Of a stretch of DNA of 64,000 nucleotides, positions 50,013 through 59,348 are shown piece after piece. The notes beneath the pieces were generated by a model. That model saw only the letters and a program-made list of their open reading frames with translations, made no database searches and was not told the origin of the DNA. Origin of the DNA: CAYMCO01 sp964388955 (GTDB lineage: Bacteria; Chloroflexota; Anaerolineae; Anaerolineales; E44-bin32). Made by a program: the position numbers and the translations under genes. Position 1 is the stretch's first letter, and each line of letters opens with the position of its first letter. The stretch covers positions 1 through 64,000 of the forward strand of contig CAYMCO010000017.1 of assembly GCA_964388955.1 (NCBI GenBank), given 5' to 3'.

Positions 50013-50915
50013 ATGCGCCCCTCAGACCGGGATACCCAACCCATTCGACCCGCATACCAGGAGCCTGAACAGCGACGGCGGGGCTGCCGCCCCCTGGCGA
50101 GCTGTCTGACGTTTGCCCTGCTGGCAACGCTGACCTGTTTGGTGCTTTCCTCCGCCGTGCTGATGCTCACCCCTCAGCCGATTCACATTCTGCTATTGGG
50201 CGTGGATCGAGCCCCCAGGCGAAGCTTCGTAGGGCGAACGGATACGATCATGCTGATGCGGGCCGATTCGCGGGAGCCCTATGTGGGGCTGCTGTCCATC
50301 CCCAGGGATCTTTGGGTGGAAATCCCGGGGGAAGGGCAGGGCAGAATAAACGCCGCGCACTACATTGCGGAGATCAACCAGCCCGGTACCGGGGGTGCCG
50401 CGGCGAAATTGGTTGTCTCCCAGGCCTTCGGCGTCCCCGTTCACTATTATGTGCGGGTGCGTTTCCAGGGCCTGCGGGGCTTTGTGAACGCCTTGGGAGG
50501 GGTGACCCTGAATCTGCCACAGGAGACGGGAGGGCTGCCGGCAGGGGAGCATCATCTGGATGGCAAGGCGGCGCTGGATTTCGTTCGCTACCGCGCCACA
50601 GACGATGACTTCCAGCGCATGGCCCGCGGCCAGCTCTTCGTTCGGGCCCTACTGCGGGAGATGCTGAAACCAAAGACCTGGCCGAACCTGCCCGCGGCTG
50701 CCATGAAAGCCATGCATGTGATCGACACTGATGTTCCACTGGTGCAGTGGCCCTCGGTCCTCTTGGCACTGCTGCGCGTGGGTCCGGGGGGGATTGACGC
50801 CCGCACGATCGGCTACGACATGGTCCGGCCTTTCACGACGTCTGGGGGCGCGGCGGTATTGGCACCGATCTGGGAGCGTATCTTCCCGGTCGTGCAGGAG
50901 ATGTTCTTCCGCTAG
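50013..50915 (+). CDS. LytR-CpsA-Psr (LCP) family protein, third copy
   Basis: The 300-aa protein has a basic cytoplasmic N-terminus, a membrane helix at about 27-52 and an LCP domain with LLLGVDRAPRRSFVGRTDTIMLMR, LSIPRDLWVEIPG, VNALGGVTLNLP and GKAALDFVRYRATDDDFQRMARGQ. The conserved Arg and Asp residues for pyrophosphate binding are present. It is more divergent than the tandem pair at 30.7-33.1 kb. In-frame GTG 50010 is an alternative start. tRNA-Lys lies about 90 bp downstream. Confidence 0.9.
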   Translation: MRPSDRDTQPIRPAYQEPEQRRRGCRPLASCLTFALLATLTCLVLSSAVLMLTPQPIHILLLGVDRAPRRSFVGRTDTIMLMRADSREPYVGLLSIPRDLWVEIPGEGQGRINAAHYIAEINQPGTGGAAAKLVVSQAFGVPVHYYVRVRFQGLRGFVNALGGVTLNLPQETGGLPAGEHHLDGKAALDFVRYRATDDDFQRMARGQLFVRALLREMLKPKTWPNLPAAAMKAMHVIDTDVPLVQWPSVLLALLRVGPGGIDARTIGYDMVRPFTTSGGAAVLAPIWERIFPVVQEMFFR

Positions 50916-50968
50916 CAGGTCACCATGCCAACTCCCTCCGGTGCTGGGCCGATCCCTGGATCGCGCAC

Positions 50969-50997
50969 TTGGAACCAGCGAACCCTGCTGGTATAAT
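50969..50997 (+). promoter_or_regulatory. promoter of tRNA-Lys
   Basis: TTGGAA at 50969-50974 and TATAAT at 50992-50997 are 17 bases apart. Confidence 0.8.
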
Positions 50998-51007
50998 CGG
51001 CTCGGTC

Positions 51008-51080
<73 letters not shown>

Positions 51081-51137
51081 CTTGAGGAGGAGGGGTATTC
51101 CTGGAGAGAATTCCCCGCGAAGAAGCACTGTTAGAGG

Positions 51138-51992
51138 GTGTCCCAACGGGGGGCGCCCACGGACAATGTGCAGCTGATTCGGCTGGCCTTCGATGATTTC
51201 CTTCTCGACCGCAGGGCCAGACACTGCACCGCGAAAACGCTGGAGTTGTACCGCTATACGATCAGCGGATTCCTCGACTTCCTTCAAGAGACCGACCAAC
51301 CCCCATCCAATCGTGCAGTTCGGGCCTTTCTTGCTTCCGTAGCAGAAAGGGGGGTCAAGGACACGACCCTAGAGGCCCACGCCCGCGGGATTCGTGCGTT
51401 CCAGAACTTCGCCCATCAAGAGGACTGGATCGATAGCGAGATCAAGGTCTCCATGCCTCGGGTTGCGCAGAAGGATCTCCCCTCCCTCAACCCCACCCAA
51501 GTCAACAAGGCCCTCGATTCCTGCCTCTCCATCCGGGACAGGGCGATCATCCTGCTGATGGCGGATACCGGCCTGCGGCGATCATAGGCGGCGAACCTCA
51601 GGTGGGATGACATCGATATCAAGACCGGACTGATCAGGGTTCGAAGCGGCAAGGGCCGCAAAGATCGAAGCGTAGTCGCTGGAATAAAGACGCGCCGGGC
51701 GCTGCTGAAGCTCATGCGAGAGTCCGAAGGGGAGGCCGTGTTCGGGCTTACGTCTTCTGGCCTCCGTCAAGCTTTGCGTAGGATTGGCGAGCGGGCCGGC
51801 TTTCACATTACCTGTCTCATCCTTCGGCGGGAATTCGCAACACTGGCGCTGCGGGCCGGGATGAACCCCCTGCACCTTCAAGCCCTCATGGGGCACACCA
51901 CGCTGGAAATGACCCGGCGCTACATTCAACTCGCCAGGATCGATCTGCTGGAGGCGCACAACGAACACGGGCCGGTTGATCGGCTTTTGTGA
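51138..51992 (+). pseudogene. tyrosine recombinase (XerC/D-like integrase), interrupted by an in-frame TAG
   Basis: The frame would encode about 284 aa: a SAM-like core-binding N-domain (about 5-95) and a catalytic domain. A TAG at 51585-51587 falls where TGLRRSE is expected, so Glu (GAG) has probably mutated to stop; the same frame continues with AANLRWDDID and SGKGRKDR. Catalytic Arg (TGLRR), Lys (GKGRK), the second Arg (LRREFAT), GH and Tyr (TRRYIQ) are kept, but the expected first His before LRR is Leu. Both defects argue for a dead enzyme. Its position beside tRNA-Lys suggests an old integrated element. Confidence 0.85.
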
Positions 51993-52073
51993 TTAGTACA
52001 AACGGAGTGTCGACAGGCATCCCACAATGTGGGAAAATCTGAACAGTGAGAAAACTGAACACAGGCGGTGCTT

Positions 52074-52298
52074 ATGATCGAGAAGGAACTCATCGTTGAA
52101 CACGAGGGGGAGAAGCAGCTTGCCCGACTGCCGGGGGTTCGGCCCGAATCGAAGCTGACACCGAAACTGGCTGAACAAGCCGCGCTGATGGTCCTTGGGC
52201 ATCGGGATCATGTGAATGTGATTGATCCGGAGACCGGCGAAGGCTACAGACTATACCCCCGGTCGCATCGAACGATCAGCCAGAAAGGTGAACACTAG
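52074..52298 (+). CDS. hypothetical protein, 74 aa
   Basis: I do not recognise a family. The ATG at 52074 follows AGGCGG. The protein is charged and soluble, beginning MIEKELIVEHEGEKQLARLPG and ending with VIDPETGEGYRLYPRSHRTISQKGEH. It follows the recombinase remnant directly and precedes a strong hairpin. It may be accessory-element cargo. Confidence 0.5.
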   Translation: MIEKELIVEHEGEKQLARLPGVRPESKLTPKLAEQAALMVLGHRDHVNVIDPETGEGYRLYPRSHRTISQKGEH

Positions 52299-52322
52299 CG
52301 AACATGCACGGTGACACGAGAA

Positions 52323-52345
52323 GGGGACCGCTAGCAGCGGTCCCC
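52323..52345 (+). terminator. strong hairpin, terminator-like
   Basis: GGGGACCGCT and AGCGGTCCCC form a perfect 10-bp stem with a 3-base loop. There is no T tract after it, so termination is plausible but not certain. Confidence 0.45.
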
Positions 52346-52421
52346 ACCAACTGAAGTCCGAGGGAACATCAAGTTGGCAACCTGATTGTAGCATACAGGG
52401 GGCCAGGAAAGGAAATCTGTA

Positions 52422-52583
52422 ATGCAAATCCTAATTGGGATTCTTGTCGTGTTAGGAATTCTGTTCATCCTCGATCGTTCAAAGATCAGAATACGCCGGG
52501 TCATTCTGATTCCACTCGCTATCGGGGCGCTTGTTTTCGCATGCGTCTGGATCTTCATTCTGACGAGTGGAGGTGGGGGATGA
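52422..52583 (+). CDS. small two-helix membrane protein, 53 aa
   Basis: This short frame begins MQILIGILVVLGILFILDR, a first membrane helix, followed by a basic loop (SKIRIRR) and a second helix (VILIPLAIGALVFACVWIFIL), ending TSGGGG. The ATG follows GGAAAGG about 7 bases upstream. Its TGA overlaps the ATG of the next gene (ATGA), which supports real translation and coupling. Orientation with both ends outside the cytoplasm is suggested by the basic loop. The function is unknown. Confidence 0.6.
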   Translation: MQILIGILVVLGILFILDRSKIRIRRVILIPLAIGALVFACVWIFILTSGGGG

Positions 52584-53092
52584 CTAAAACTACAGCATGG
52601 TTCGTGATTGCTGGCGTGGTGTTGTTGGGCGTCATTGCCTATACCTTCTTCGCGCCGGCGGTTGGCGTGAGGGTGGTGGACACCAAGCACGTATATGTTG
52701 ATTCACCTGAGGGCGGTGTGAACCTCTGGCCGGTGGAATGCAGATCTAAATGTACGGCTAGCCAGTTTTATGCTTGCACAGACGAGAAAGGCGTAGACAT
52801 ATCATTTGTCAACGATTGGACAACGCTGTTAGTGATGGAAAGCGCCCCCATCTCCAATTGTGGTGAGAAATATCTAAGCGTTCACTATGAGGGCCACCGC
52901 TACCTGGTTCGACAGGATTACACCCGGCAAACACACAAAATCGAATACATCGACTTGCAGACACGCATCCGAAGGACATTGAACATAGCAATCCCCGCCG
53001 TCATCGTCATGGTTGTCGCGGTCGGACTGTTTCACTTCAGGGACTGGATCGAAATGAAGCTGAATATTACCCATTCAAGAGGAGGGGACTGA
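52580..53092 (+). CDS. membrane protein of unknown function, 170 aa
   Basis: The protein has an N-terminal membrane helix (about 7-29), an external domain of about 95 residues with four cysteines (VECRSKCTASQFYACTD and SNCGEK), and a second helix near the C-terminus (about 136-156). The cysteines could form two disulfides. No known family is recognised. The start overlaps the small protein's stop, and the PH-like protein gene begins 1 base after its stop, so the three are one translational unit. Confidence 0.65.
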   Translation: MTKTTAWFVIAGVVLLGVIAYTFFAPAVGVRVVDTKHVYVDSPEGGVNLWPVECRSKCTASQFYACTDEKGVDISFVNDWTTLLVMESAPISNCGEKYLSVHYEGHRYLVRQDYTRQTHKIEYIDLQTRIRRTLNIAIPAVIVMVVAVGLFHFRDWIEMKLNITHSRGGD

Positions 53093-53093
53093 A

Positions 53094-53738
53094 GTGAGTA
53101 TCTTCAAGAAGGCCACGGACTACGTGAAGCAGAAGCGGGAGGAAGCCAAGGCGAGAAGGGCGGAGGAGGAGGCAAGATTAGCTGAGGAGAAAGCCAGGGC
53201 AGAGGCAGACGCCAAGCAGCGAAAGGACGACATCGAAACCGTTCTGAGACTGCAAGCAGAAGTAGGTTTGCCGGGTGACGAATCCCCCATTCTCTTGAAG
53301 AAAGACGAGAGGTTGATCTACAACTTCCCCATGGTTCGGTTGGTTGAACCGCGGTCAGTGAGAACGGGCGGCTACAGAGGGACAAGCGTCAGAGTCATGA
53401 AAGGTGTCTCCGTGCGGCTTGGCGGTTGGGAAGGTGAATCCCATGAGGAGATGCGGACCATCGACTCTGGTTCGCTAACTATCACTAACAAGCGGCTTGT
53501 CTTCAGTGGCGAGAAGCGGACGACCAACATCCGGCTGGACAAAATTATCCAGATTGAACCCTATCGGGATGCAATAGCCGTTCGGCGTGAGAGGAAGAAA
53601 CGGACTGAGTATTTCGTGGGGGTCAATCAGTATGACATGCACGTCACTCTCGAAGATCAATCCTTCGAAGAACCATTCAAGGGTACGTATCTAGCCTACC
53701 TGATCCAATGCCTGGTGCGATCATTTCCGCCCCACTGA
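53094..53738 (+). CDS. coiled-coil plus PH-like-domain protein, 214 aa
   Basis: A GTG start with GGAGGGG upstream opens the gene. Residues 1-50 form a highly charged Lys/Glu/Arg/Ala helix, likely a coiled coil. The remainder is beta-rich, and GSLTITNKRLVFSGEKRTTNI followed by DKIIQIEPY resembles the bacterial PH-like (bPH/GRAM-type) pattern, where ITNKRLVF is the usual hallmark. It has no membrane segment and may dock on the inner face near the two membrane proteins encoded upstream. The exact role is unknown. Confidence 0.65.
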   Translation: MSIFKKATDYVKQKREEAKARRAEEEARLAEEKARAEADAKQRKDDIETVLRLQAEVGLPGDESPILLKKDERLIYNFPMVRLVEPRSVRTGGYRGTSVRVMKGVSVRLGGWEGESHEEMRTIDSGSLTITNKRLVFSGEKRTTNIRLDKIIQIEPYRDAIAVRRERKKRTEYFVGVNQYDMHVTLEDQSFEEPFKGTYLAYLIQCLVRSFPPH

Positions 53739-54134
53739 CCGGATGTGATCACTAATGCCCCATCGAATCGCCAGGAAGCCTCCAGAGACCCGCTGGGGGC
53801 TGACTATCGTGGCCCTCGCAGAACCCCCCACAAACCCCCCGAATTCTGGCCGTCTCGTGGCGATTTCAGGCGGTCTCGCCTATCCGACTACCAAAGACCT
53901 GCCCAGATGAGTCATCAGAAAAGATAACTGCCTCCGAAACGTGGCGGTATGGAGTGTCACTTCGGCCATGAGTATGGGCATGATTAGTGCATTATTTCTA
54001 TGATCTCTACTGCATCCATGGTATTTGCAGCACAACTGCAGCCGGCGGCATTGCGGCGATCAGGGCCATCGCCATGATCCGTCTCACAAGCTCTGACACG
54101 AAGCACCCTACCGATATCAATTGGCTGTCCGGTA
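53739..54134. other. intergenic, no gene recognised
   Basis: This 396-base stretch is less GC-rich than the flanking core genome. Short frames carry no ribosome-binding sites and no terminator-like hairpin was recognised. Confidence 0.4.
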
Positions 54135-55568
54135 TCATTCAATTCCAAAAACATGAATCAGGCTTCGATCATCCTCATCCGCCATTCGTTCTACGACGTA
54201 TAGCAGGCCATGATCTTGATCAAAGGCGGCCGCACCGACCAGATATCGTTTGGCCCGTTCAAAGTCGAACCCCGGGTCGTACAGATACTCATCCAACGAT
54301 AGCGATGCATAAGGCTGAGGGTCCCAAGTCTCCCACTCTCCCCTTGCCACTGCGCCCAGTTGCGACGGATCGTAGAAGACAATCTGCGCCGATATGTCTT
54401 CCGACCACCACCCCCGCTCATCGTGCGGCCAGGGCGGGACATCCGGATACTCCTCATCCGGATCCCCACTGGTCGGGTATTCGACCCCATTGGAGAACCC
54501 ATACCAGCTATTCCCAATGGCCTTCGTCCCAATGAAGGCTACCGCCGATTTCTCGTTAACACTCAACCAGGCGCCACCTGACCATTCATCTGGTTCGCTG
54601 TAGGTCAGCATCCTGCGATCGTCAGAGACGCCAATCTCCGGGCTTCCGGGGATTGGATCGCCATAGAGCAGCAAAGGTATGACCTGCTCAAGTGTGCTGT
54701 TGGGGGGTGGCGGATTGCCCTCCATCCACGGGGCGATTGCCAGCAGGGTCGGGCCGAGACCTCCCCAGCTTCCATCCCTGAACCGTCCGGTTGCCAACCT
54801 CAAGCCAGGTGCATACGTGGCTGCCCATGCTTCAGGGATTTCGAAGAGATAGTCGTTGGTCACATAGTTGGTGAAATCGCTGATGAACCAGGGCCCGGCG
54901 GGGTTTGGAGTGGAAAGGTCAAGCTCGCTCCAGCCGTGAGAAGGAGCTGGCTCAAATTGGAAATGCTGTCCCCAGCAGAAGTACAGCTTGCCGGTTAGCT
55001 GGGAGCCCTGCGGTGGGAGGTAGGCAAGACCGGCGCGTGGAATTTCTAATTCCCCAAACATGCCTCCAGTGATATCTGCGAAAGGCTGCAGCATGGTGGC
55101 TGTCGGTAGCTCGTAAACATCTTTGGCTTCCGAGATGACCGGTGCTGGGATGCCGATCTCAGCTACGTGCTGAATCTGATCATGGCCCACCACGAAGAGC
55201 GATCCCGGGAAATTATCCTGTGGCCCGCTTGGATCGCCATCTGGGTAGAAAGCCATTGCGTAGCCGCTATAGCCCCATCCATATTCATCACTTGTTTCCG
55301 GCAGGCGAAAAGCACCCCTGTATACAATATCGTCTGGATGAATCAATTCCATGGGCAATTCCGCGGGTTGATATATAACACCAGGAGAGACCTCGGGCGA
55401 AGGGATCTCAACCTGGGCCGGCGCGGTTGTGTCGATAGCTTCTGGCACTTCCGTGTCACCGTAGGTCGTCTCGCCGCCGGGAGTCGATGCAGGATTGCAG
55501 GACACAATGAGCAGGCTAATTGAAGCCGCCAGGCTCCATGTTTGTATAGGTGTTAAAGAAGATTTCAT
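54135..55568 (-). CDS. lipoprotein of unknown function, 477 aa
   Basis: The signal peptide ends with lipobox LLIVSC, so the protein is lipid-anchored outside the cell. The body is rich in Trp, Tyr, Pro and Asp, with strands such as YRGAFRLPE, GYAMAFYPDGD, SLFVVGHD and KLYFCWGQHF spread over its length, which suggests a beta-propeller-like fold. The end, LLYVVERMADEDDRSLIHVFGIE, is a typical last strand. I do not recognise a family. It stands alone in the accessory segment, with no promoter I can define. Confidence 0.65.
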   Translation of the reverse strand: MKSSLTPIQTWSLAASISLLIVSCNPASTPGGETTYGDTEVPEAIDTTAPAQVEIPSPEVSPGVIYQPAELPMELIHPDDIVYRGAFRLPETSDEYGWGYSGYAMAFYPDGDPSGPQDNFPGSLFVVGHDQIQHVAEIGIPAPVISEAKDVYELPTATMLQPFADITGGMFGELEIPRAGLAYLPPQGSQLTGKLYFCWGQHFQFEPAPSHGWSELDLSTPNPAGPWFISDFTNYVTNDYLFEIPEAWAATYAPGLRLATGRFRDGSWGGLGPTLLAIAPWMEGNPPPPNSTLEQVIPLLLYGDPIPGSPEIGVSDDRRMLTYSEPDEWSGGAWLSVNEKSAVAFIGTKAIGNSWYGFSNGVEYPTSGDPDEEYPDVPPWPHDERGWWSEDISAQIVFYDPSQLGAVARGEWETWDPQPYASLSLDEYLYDPGFDFERAKRYLVGAAAFDQDHGLLYVVERMADEDDRSLIHVFGIE

Positions 55569-56378
55569 TTCAAGACTCCTGATCTTCAGATGAACGGAGA
55601 ACGAAGTAGAGGAAGTGATGATGTCGCAGTATCTCTCTCAGAGTTTCGCATGGCCTCAGTTCATCTCCACAGGGGCCGTGTCATGAATAGGTGATCACAG
55701 CAGAAAGTGCTGATTGCTTGAAATCCCAACTGAGATTGCGTGCCCGATTGGTGTTTCAACCCGAGGGCATATCGGTCATGAGTCGCCTCGATCAATCCCT
55801 GTTTGGGCAAAGTGCTGCCCTCAAGGATGTATTCGAAGAGATGTACGGATTGCCGAATTCTTTTCATGATCCAGAGGAGTGCTGTAGCGTATTGCACAAG
55901 CTCATCGGCTGGATTGCACTAAACGAAATCGCAGGCGAGCAAACAAGCCCGGATTGTCCCAGCATATGTCCACAAAGGGTTCTCGATGACCGTGTTCATT
56001 TTCGACTATTTCGAAGAAATAGGCAACGCCGACGACATGCGCCTACGTACGCTTTCAAACACCTCGTTGGCAGGAGCACATCGTCGCCTGAAATCAGGCA
56101 TTGCCTGGATAATCGCACAGGCAGATGATTGTTAGACATCCGCCAATATGCTACACCGGCAAAAGCCACGAAGATTTCATCCTCGCTTCCTGCATTGGCG
56201 CGAATGAGGGGTTTCCCACACAGCTCGGGGAGAAGGATCGCCCTCTCAAAGCCATTCTATCGGATGTAGGTGTCAAATCGCTTCTTATTGTGCATGCTGA
56301 ACCATGCCAGCTAATCTTGTCGGCCCAGGATAGGAATAGCCCATTTGACAGAACCTCACGCATTGAAAGGACGAATGG
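55569..56378. other. intergenic with short unsupported frames
   Basis: This stretch of about 800 bases has moderate GC and several short frames on both strands. A minus-strand frame at 55661-55897 and plus-strand frames at 55691-56128 and 56125-56715 lack start signals and conflict with each other. One 49-aa frame is listed separately. The region may contain decayed genes. Confidence 0.4.
55986..56135 (+). CDS. possible small protein, 49 aa
   Basis: The frame begins MTVFIFDYFEEIGNADDMRL and ends SGIAWIIAQADDC. AGGG lies about 6 bases upstream of the ATG. Its composition looks protein-like, but no family or neighbour supports it. Confidence 0.25.
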   Translation: MTVFIFDYFEEIGNADDMRLRTLSNTSLAGAHRRLKSGIAWIIAQADDC

Positions 56379-57290
56379 ATGCCTCGGGCAATATCCAGAG
56401 CTCTCTTCGCGCGCATACTGTTGCTTTGTGCCTCATGCAGCGTACTCCCAAGATCCGCAGGCACCTACAACTGGATGGATGCCCCCGTTGGCGACTCAGA
56501 GATTCCTCTTGGTCAGACAACAAAGCTGGATGGTCATGCGACAAGCAGTCAGGGTTTGTCCCATGCTGAATTTTGGATTAGTGGAGACCCTGTCCGGCTT
56601 GGTTCAAGTACATCCGCATCTAACACGCTATCCCATTTCGGATATTCGTGGCAGCCTGAAGCACCTGGAACCTATGTCGTCCAGATGCTGTCATATGGCC
56701 AAGATGGGGGCATGAGCACCATGGATACCATCACCATCGACGTGTTCGATGGTGGCGTGGGTCCCGAGAATGTACCCGCTCCAATTCCAGAACTCGCGTC
56801 CACGGCTACTCCAACGGCATCACCGACTCTTGCACCCCTCACCTGCACCCCGACGCATACTGCAACGCCGGCTCCTACCCTGGAGCCGACGCTAACACCG
56901 ACTCATACCCCAAGACCGACGCAACCGCCGACGCCGACATGTACCCAGACCCCACTTCCTCCGCCCGACACGAACGGACCACCCGCTCCGACTCCCGTTT
57001 CGCCGGAAGATGAGGCAATGCTCGAATGCGTAGCGAAATCTGTTGTGGAGTGGAGCTCTGTAGCAGACCCTAGCGGAATCGAAGGATACACCCTTTGGGT
57101 TCAGCGGAGCGCGGGAGACGAAAAGTGGCAACCCATCCCCGATCGTCCATGGTCCAGTATTCCTAGCACCGCATACAAGGTAGCCGTGGAGTGTGGTAGG
57201 GATTGCCGTTGGAGAACACCGGCTATTGATGGCGCAGGCTAGGAAGGCGATATCTCTTCTTGGAGATATTTCGACATCAGCCTGAATTGA
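56379..57290 (+). pseudogene. secreted-type protein gene with an in-frame TAG near its 3' end
   Basis: The first 287 codons encode an N-terminal hydrophobic signal with LLLCASC (lipobox-like), an Ig-like region (about 30-125, SEIPLGQTTKLDGHAT to MDTITIDVFDGG), a Thr/Pro linker (about 135-205) and an FN3-like domain (about 210-287). A TAG at 57240-57242 interrupts the DGAG...EGDISSWRYFDISLN ending, which is the usual close of such FN3-like domains; the frame then ends at TGA 57288-57290. Loss of only the last strand may still leave a partly folded product. It could also be a genuine shorter protein. Confidence 0.6.
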
Positions 57291-57304
57291 ACAAGAGGTG
57301 ACCG

Positions 57305-57382
57305 ATGCCACGCAAACGAATTATTGTAGTGGGGGCTGTATTATCGCCTGGTTTGTGTCACTTGATGGCCTGCCTCCTGTAG
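57305..57382 (+). CDS. possible truncated lipoprotein or leader peptide, 25 aa
   Basis: ATG 57305 has a strong AAGAGGTGA site. The product MPRKRIIVVGAVLSPGLCHL plus MACLL looks like the start of a signal peptide and then meets TAG at 57380-57382. The frame continues open after the stop into sequence that is antisense to the CoA-transferase gene. It is probably the remnant of a gene cut short, since the start signals are better than the body. Confidence 0.3.
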   Translation: MPRKRIIVVGAVLSPGLCHLMACLL

Positions 57383-57561
57383 ACCCTGATCCCAACTCCA
57401 ATGTTGGATCAGTTTTTGGGGGGCAGGTCAGTTTTCTCGAAACATCGGCTCTCCGGCGGAGGGGATCACCGTCCATCAACGGCCCAAGTAGAGGAAAGGT
57501 CTTTGACCGGCGCCATTTCCCTACCTTTTTTCACCGGAGCCAAGATTCAATCCCTGAAGGG

Positions 57562-58935
57562 CTACAGCGTCAAATGCCTACGGTTCGCGCACTTATATGC
57601 AACCAATCCCAAATCAGCGGCGCGCTTGGTGAGCCATTCCCTGAAATCAGGGTGGGAAATGGAGATTAGTGCTAGCGCTCGATCTTGGTTGCTCAAGCCT
57701 CTTAAGTTGACGATGCCCCACTCGGTTGCCACATAGTGAACGAGGCTCCTTGGCACGGTCACATTCGCACCCCTATCCAGCAGCGGCACGACTTTCGATC
57801 GGTCCCTGTAGCGAGAATAGAGGCTCAACACCGAGACTCCTTTCCCATCGTGGGAAAGCAGTGTCCCCAACACAAAATCGAGTTGCCCTCCTGTGCCGCT
57901 GATTTGAACCGGCCTACTTCCGCCAGGCAGTTGCTCGGACGCGACCTGGCCCGTCAGATCAATTTGAGCTGCGCTGTTCAGGGAGAACATCTTTGGCTGT
58001 TGGGAAATGATGAAGGGATGATTGGTGTAATCAACCGGATATGCGGCGAGGGATGGGTTACGGTCCAGATAGTTGTATAGCCGCCTGCTCCCCAGAGAAA
58101 ACGTGAAGACGGATTTGAACCGATCCAGTTTCTTCTGACTATTATCCACAACCCCTAGCTCGATCAAATCCAGCATGCCTTCCGTGAACATCTCGGTATG
58201 CAAGCCGCAACGGCTTATCCCCGTCGCTCTTAGTGACTCCAATACCGCATTGGGCAAGCCCCCTATCCCAATTTGAAGAGTGGATCCATCCTGGATTAAC
58301 CCCTCCTCGATGATGTGCCGAGCGATCTCCTTGTCCTCGCTCGTTGGGTCGCTGCTCGGCAGACAATACGTCTCAAACTCATCATCTTCCACAATGTAGT
58401 TGACCTGTGAGATATGAATACGTTCTTCGCGGCCTCCGTAGACGACTGGCATGTCTTTTCGCACGATGACCACAACTCTCTTCGCCACATCGGCGATCGC
58501 CTTGGCGTGCCCGATGGTCAGTCCGAAGTTGAAATATCCCTCCTTGTCCATGGGCGCTGTGACCAGATAGAAGATATCGAAATGGAGGCGGTTGCGGTAG
58601 ACCATCGGAGCGGTGTGCCATGCCTCTGGTATATATACGCCGATACCGCGCTCCGCTGAAACCGATCGCATCGGGCTGGCGATAAATGCGCTGTGCCAGA
58701 GGAAGGCCTCACCATCGGGGTCCGACTCACAGATCTTATAGGTGACGGTATCGATGTAGGTTTGTACGAAAACCCCAGCCAGCTCGCCTGTCCTCTGGGC
58801 CAGATACTTGTCCATGATTGTGGCGACGTTGGCACTCCCGCCGAGATGAATGCGCATACCCGACCGGACGAGCGATGCGGCCTCTTGAGCCGATATCAGC
58901 TTTCCCTGGTATTCAACGAGATTCGAGTTCGACAT
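57562..58935 (-). CDS. acetyl-CoA hydrolase/transferase-family CoA-transferase
   Basis: The 457-aa enzyme moves CoA between carboxylic acids; closest in form are 4-hydroxybutyrate or butyryl-CoA:acetate CoA-transferases. The catalytic Glu is E248 in GLHTEMFTEG. The IGIGGLPNAVLESL block precedes it, and SGTGGQLDFV and the C-terminal HYVATEWGIVNLRG block follow. ATG 58935 is taken as the start, with no convincing upstream extension. It diverges from the etf-acyl-CoA dehydrogenase genes and probably serves the same acyl-CoA pathway. Confidence 0.93.
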   Translation of the reverse strand: MSNSNLVEYQGKLISAQEAASLVRSGMRIHLGGSANVATIMDKYLAQRTGELAGVFVQTYIDTVTYKICESDPDGEAFLWHSAFIASPMRSVSAERGIGVYIPEAWHTAPMVYRNRLHFDIFYLVTAPMDKEGYFNFGLTIGHAKAIADVAKRVVVIVRKDMPVVYGGREERIHISQVNYIVEDDEFETYCLPSSDPTSEDKEIARHIIEEGLIQDGSTLQIGIGGLPNAVLESLRATGISRCGLHTEMFTEGMLDLIELGVVDNSQKKLDRFKSVFTFSLGSRRLYNYLDRNPSLAAYPVDYTNHPFIISQQPKMFSLNSAAQIDLTGQVASEQLPGGSRPVQISGTGGQLDFVLGTLLSHDGKGVSVLSLYSRYRDRSKVVPLLDRGANVTVPRSLVHYVATEWGIVNLRGLSNQDRALALISISHPDFREWLTKRAADLGLVAYKCANRRHLTL

Positions 58936-59348
58936 GAAAGCTCTAGGCGCGTGTTCATGCAAATCTTCATTCCGATCCGGAATTCTACTCCCAGCGCACC
59001 ATCCTTGCCGAGTGTGTCCCAATTGGGATCCTGATCAGATCATCGCCCTTGTATCGATTTTTGGCAAGGGGTGCGGCCGGTCCATTCAGGCTGGGAGGAA
59101 TATTGGGATATCGGGCTCTCAAAGATGGCCGGCGCCACTGCATTCCGGAAGCCGGATTTAATGCTGTCTGCCCGGATCAGTCGGAGGCCCTCCGCGACGA
59201 GAACGTGAATATGTCTCGTGATTGCGAGGGTGCTGGCCTGGAAGAGGTGATCTGGAGAGCGAGTATCGGGATCGCCAAGCGTCTGGCTGTGGCTGAAGCC
59301 GTCAGTCGAATCCGGAGCCCGGCCGTGCTGGACATCGGACGGTAGAGT
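58936..59348. other. divergent intergenic region
   Basis: This lies between the CoA-transferase and etfB. Short frames (for example 59049-59345) have no start signals. It holds the etf promoter at its right end and presumably the CoA-transferase promoter at its left, which I could not define. Confidence 0.4.

Noticed and set aside
55661..55897. Minus-strand 78-aa frame that could be taken for a transposase or regulator fragment
   Set aside because: No start signal, no recognisable motif, and overlapping plus-strand frames are equally open.
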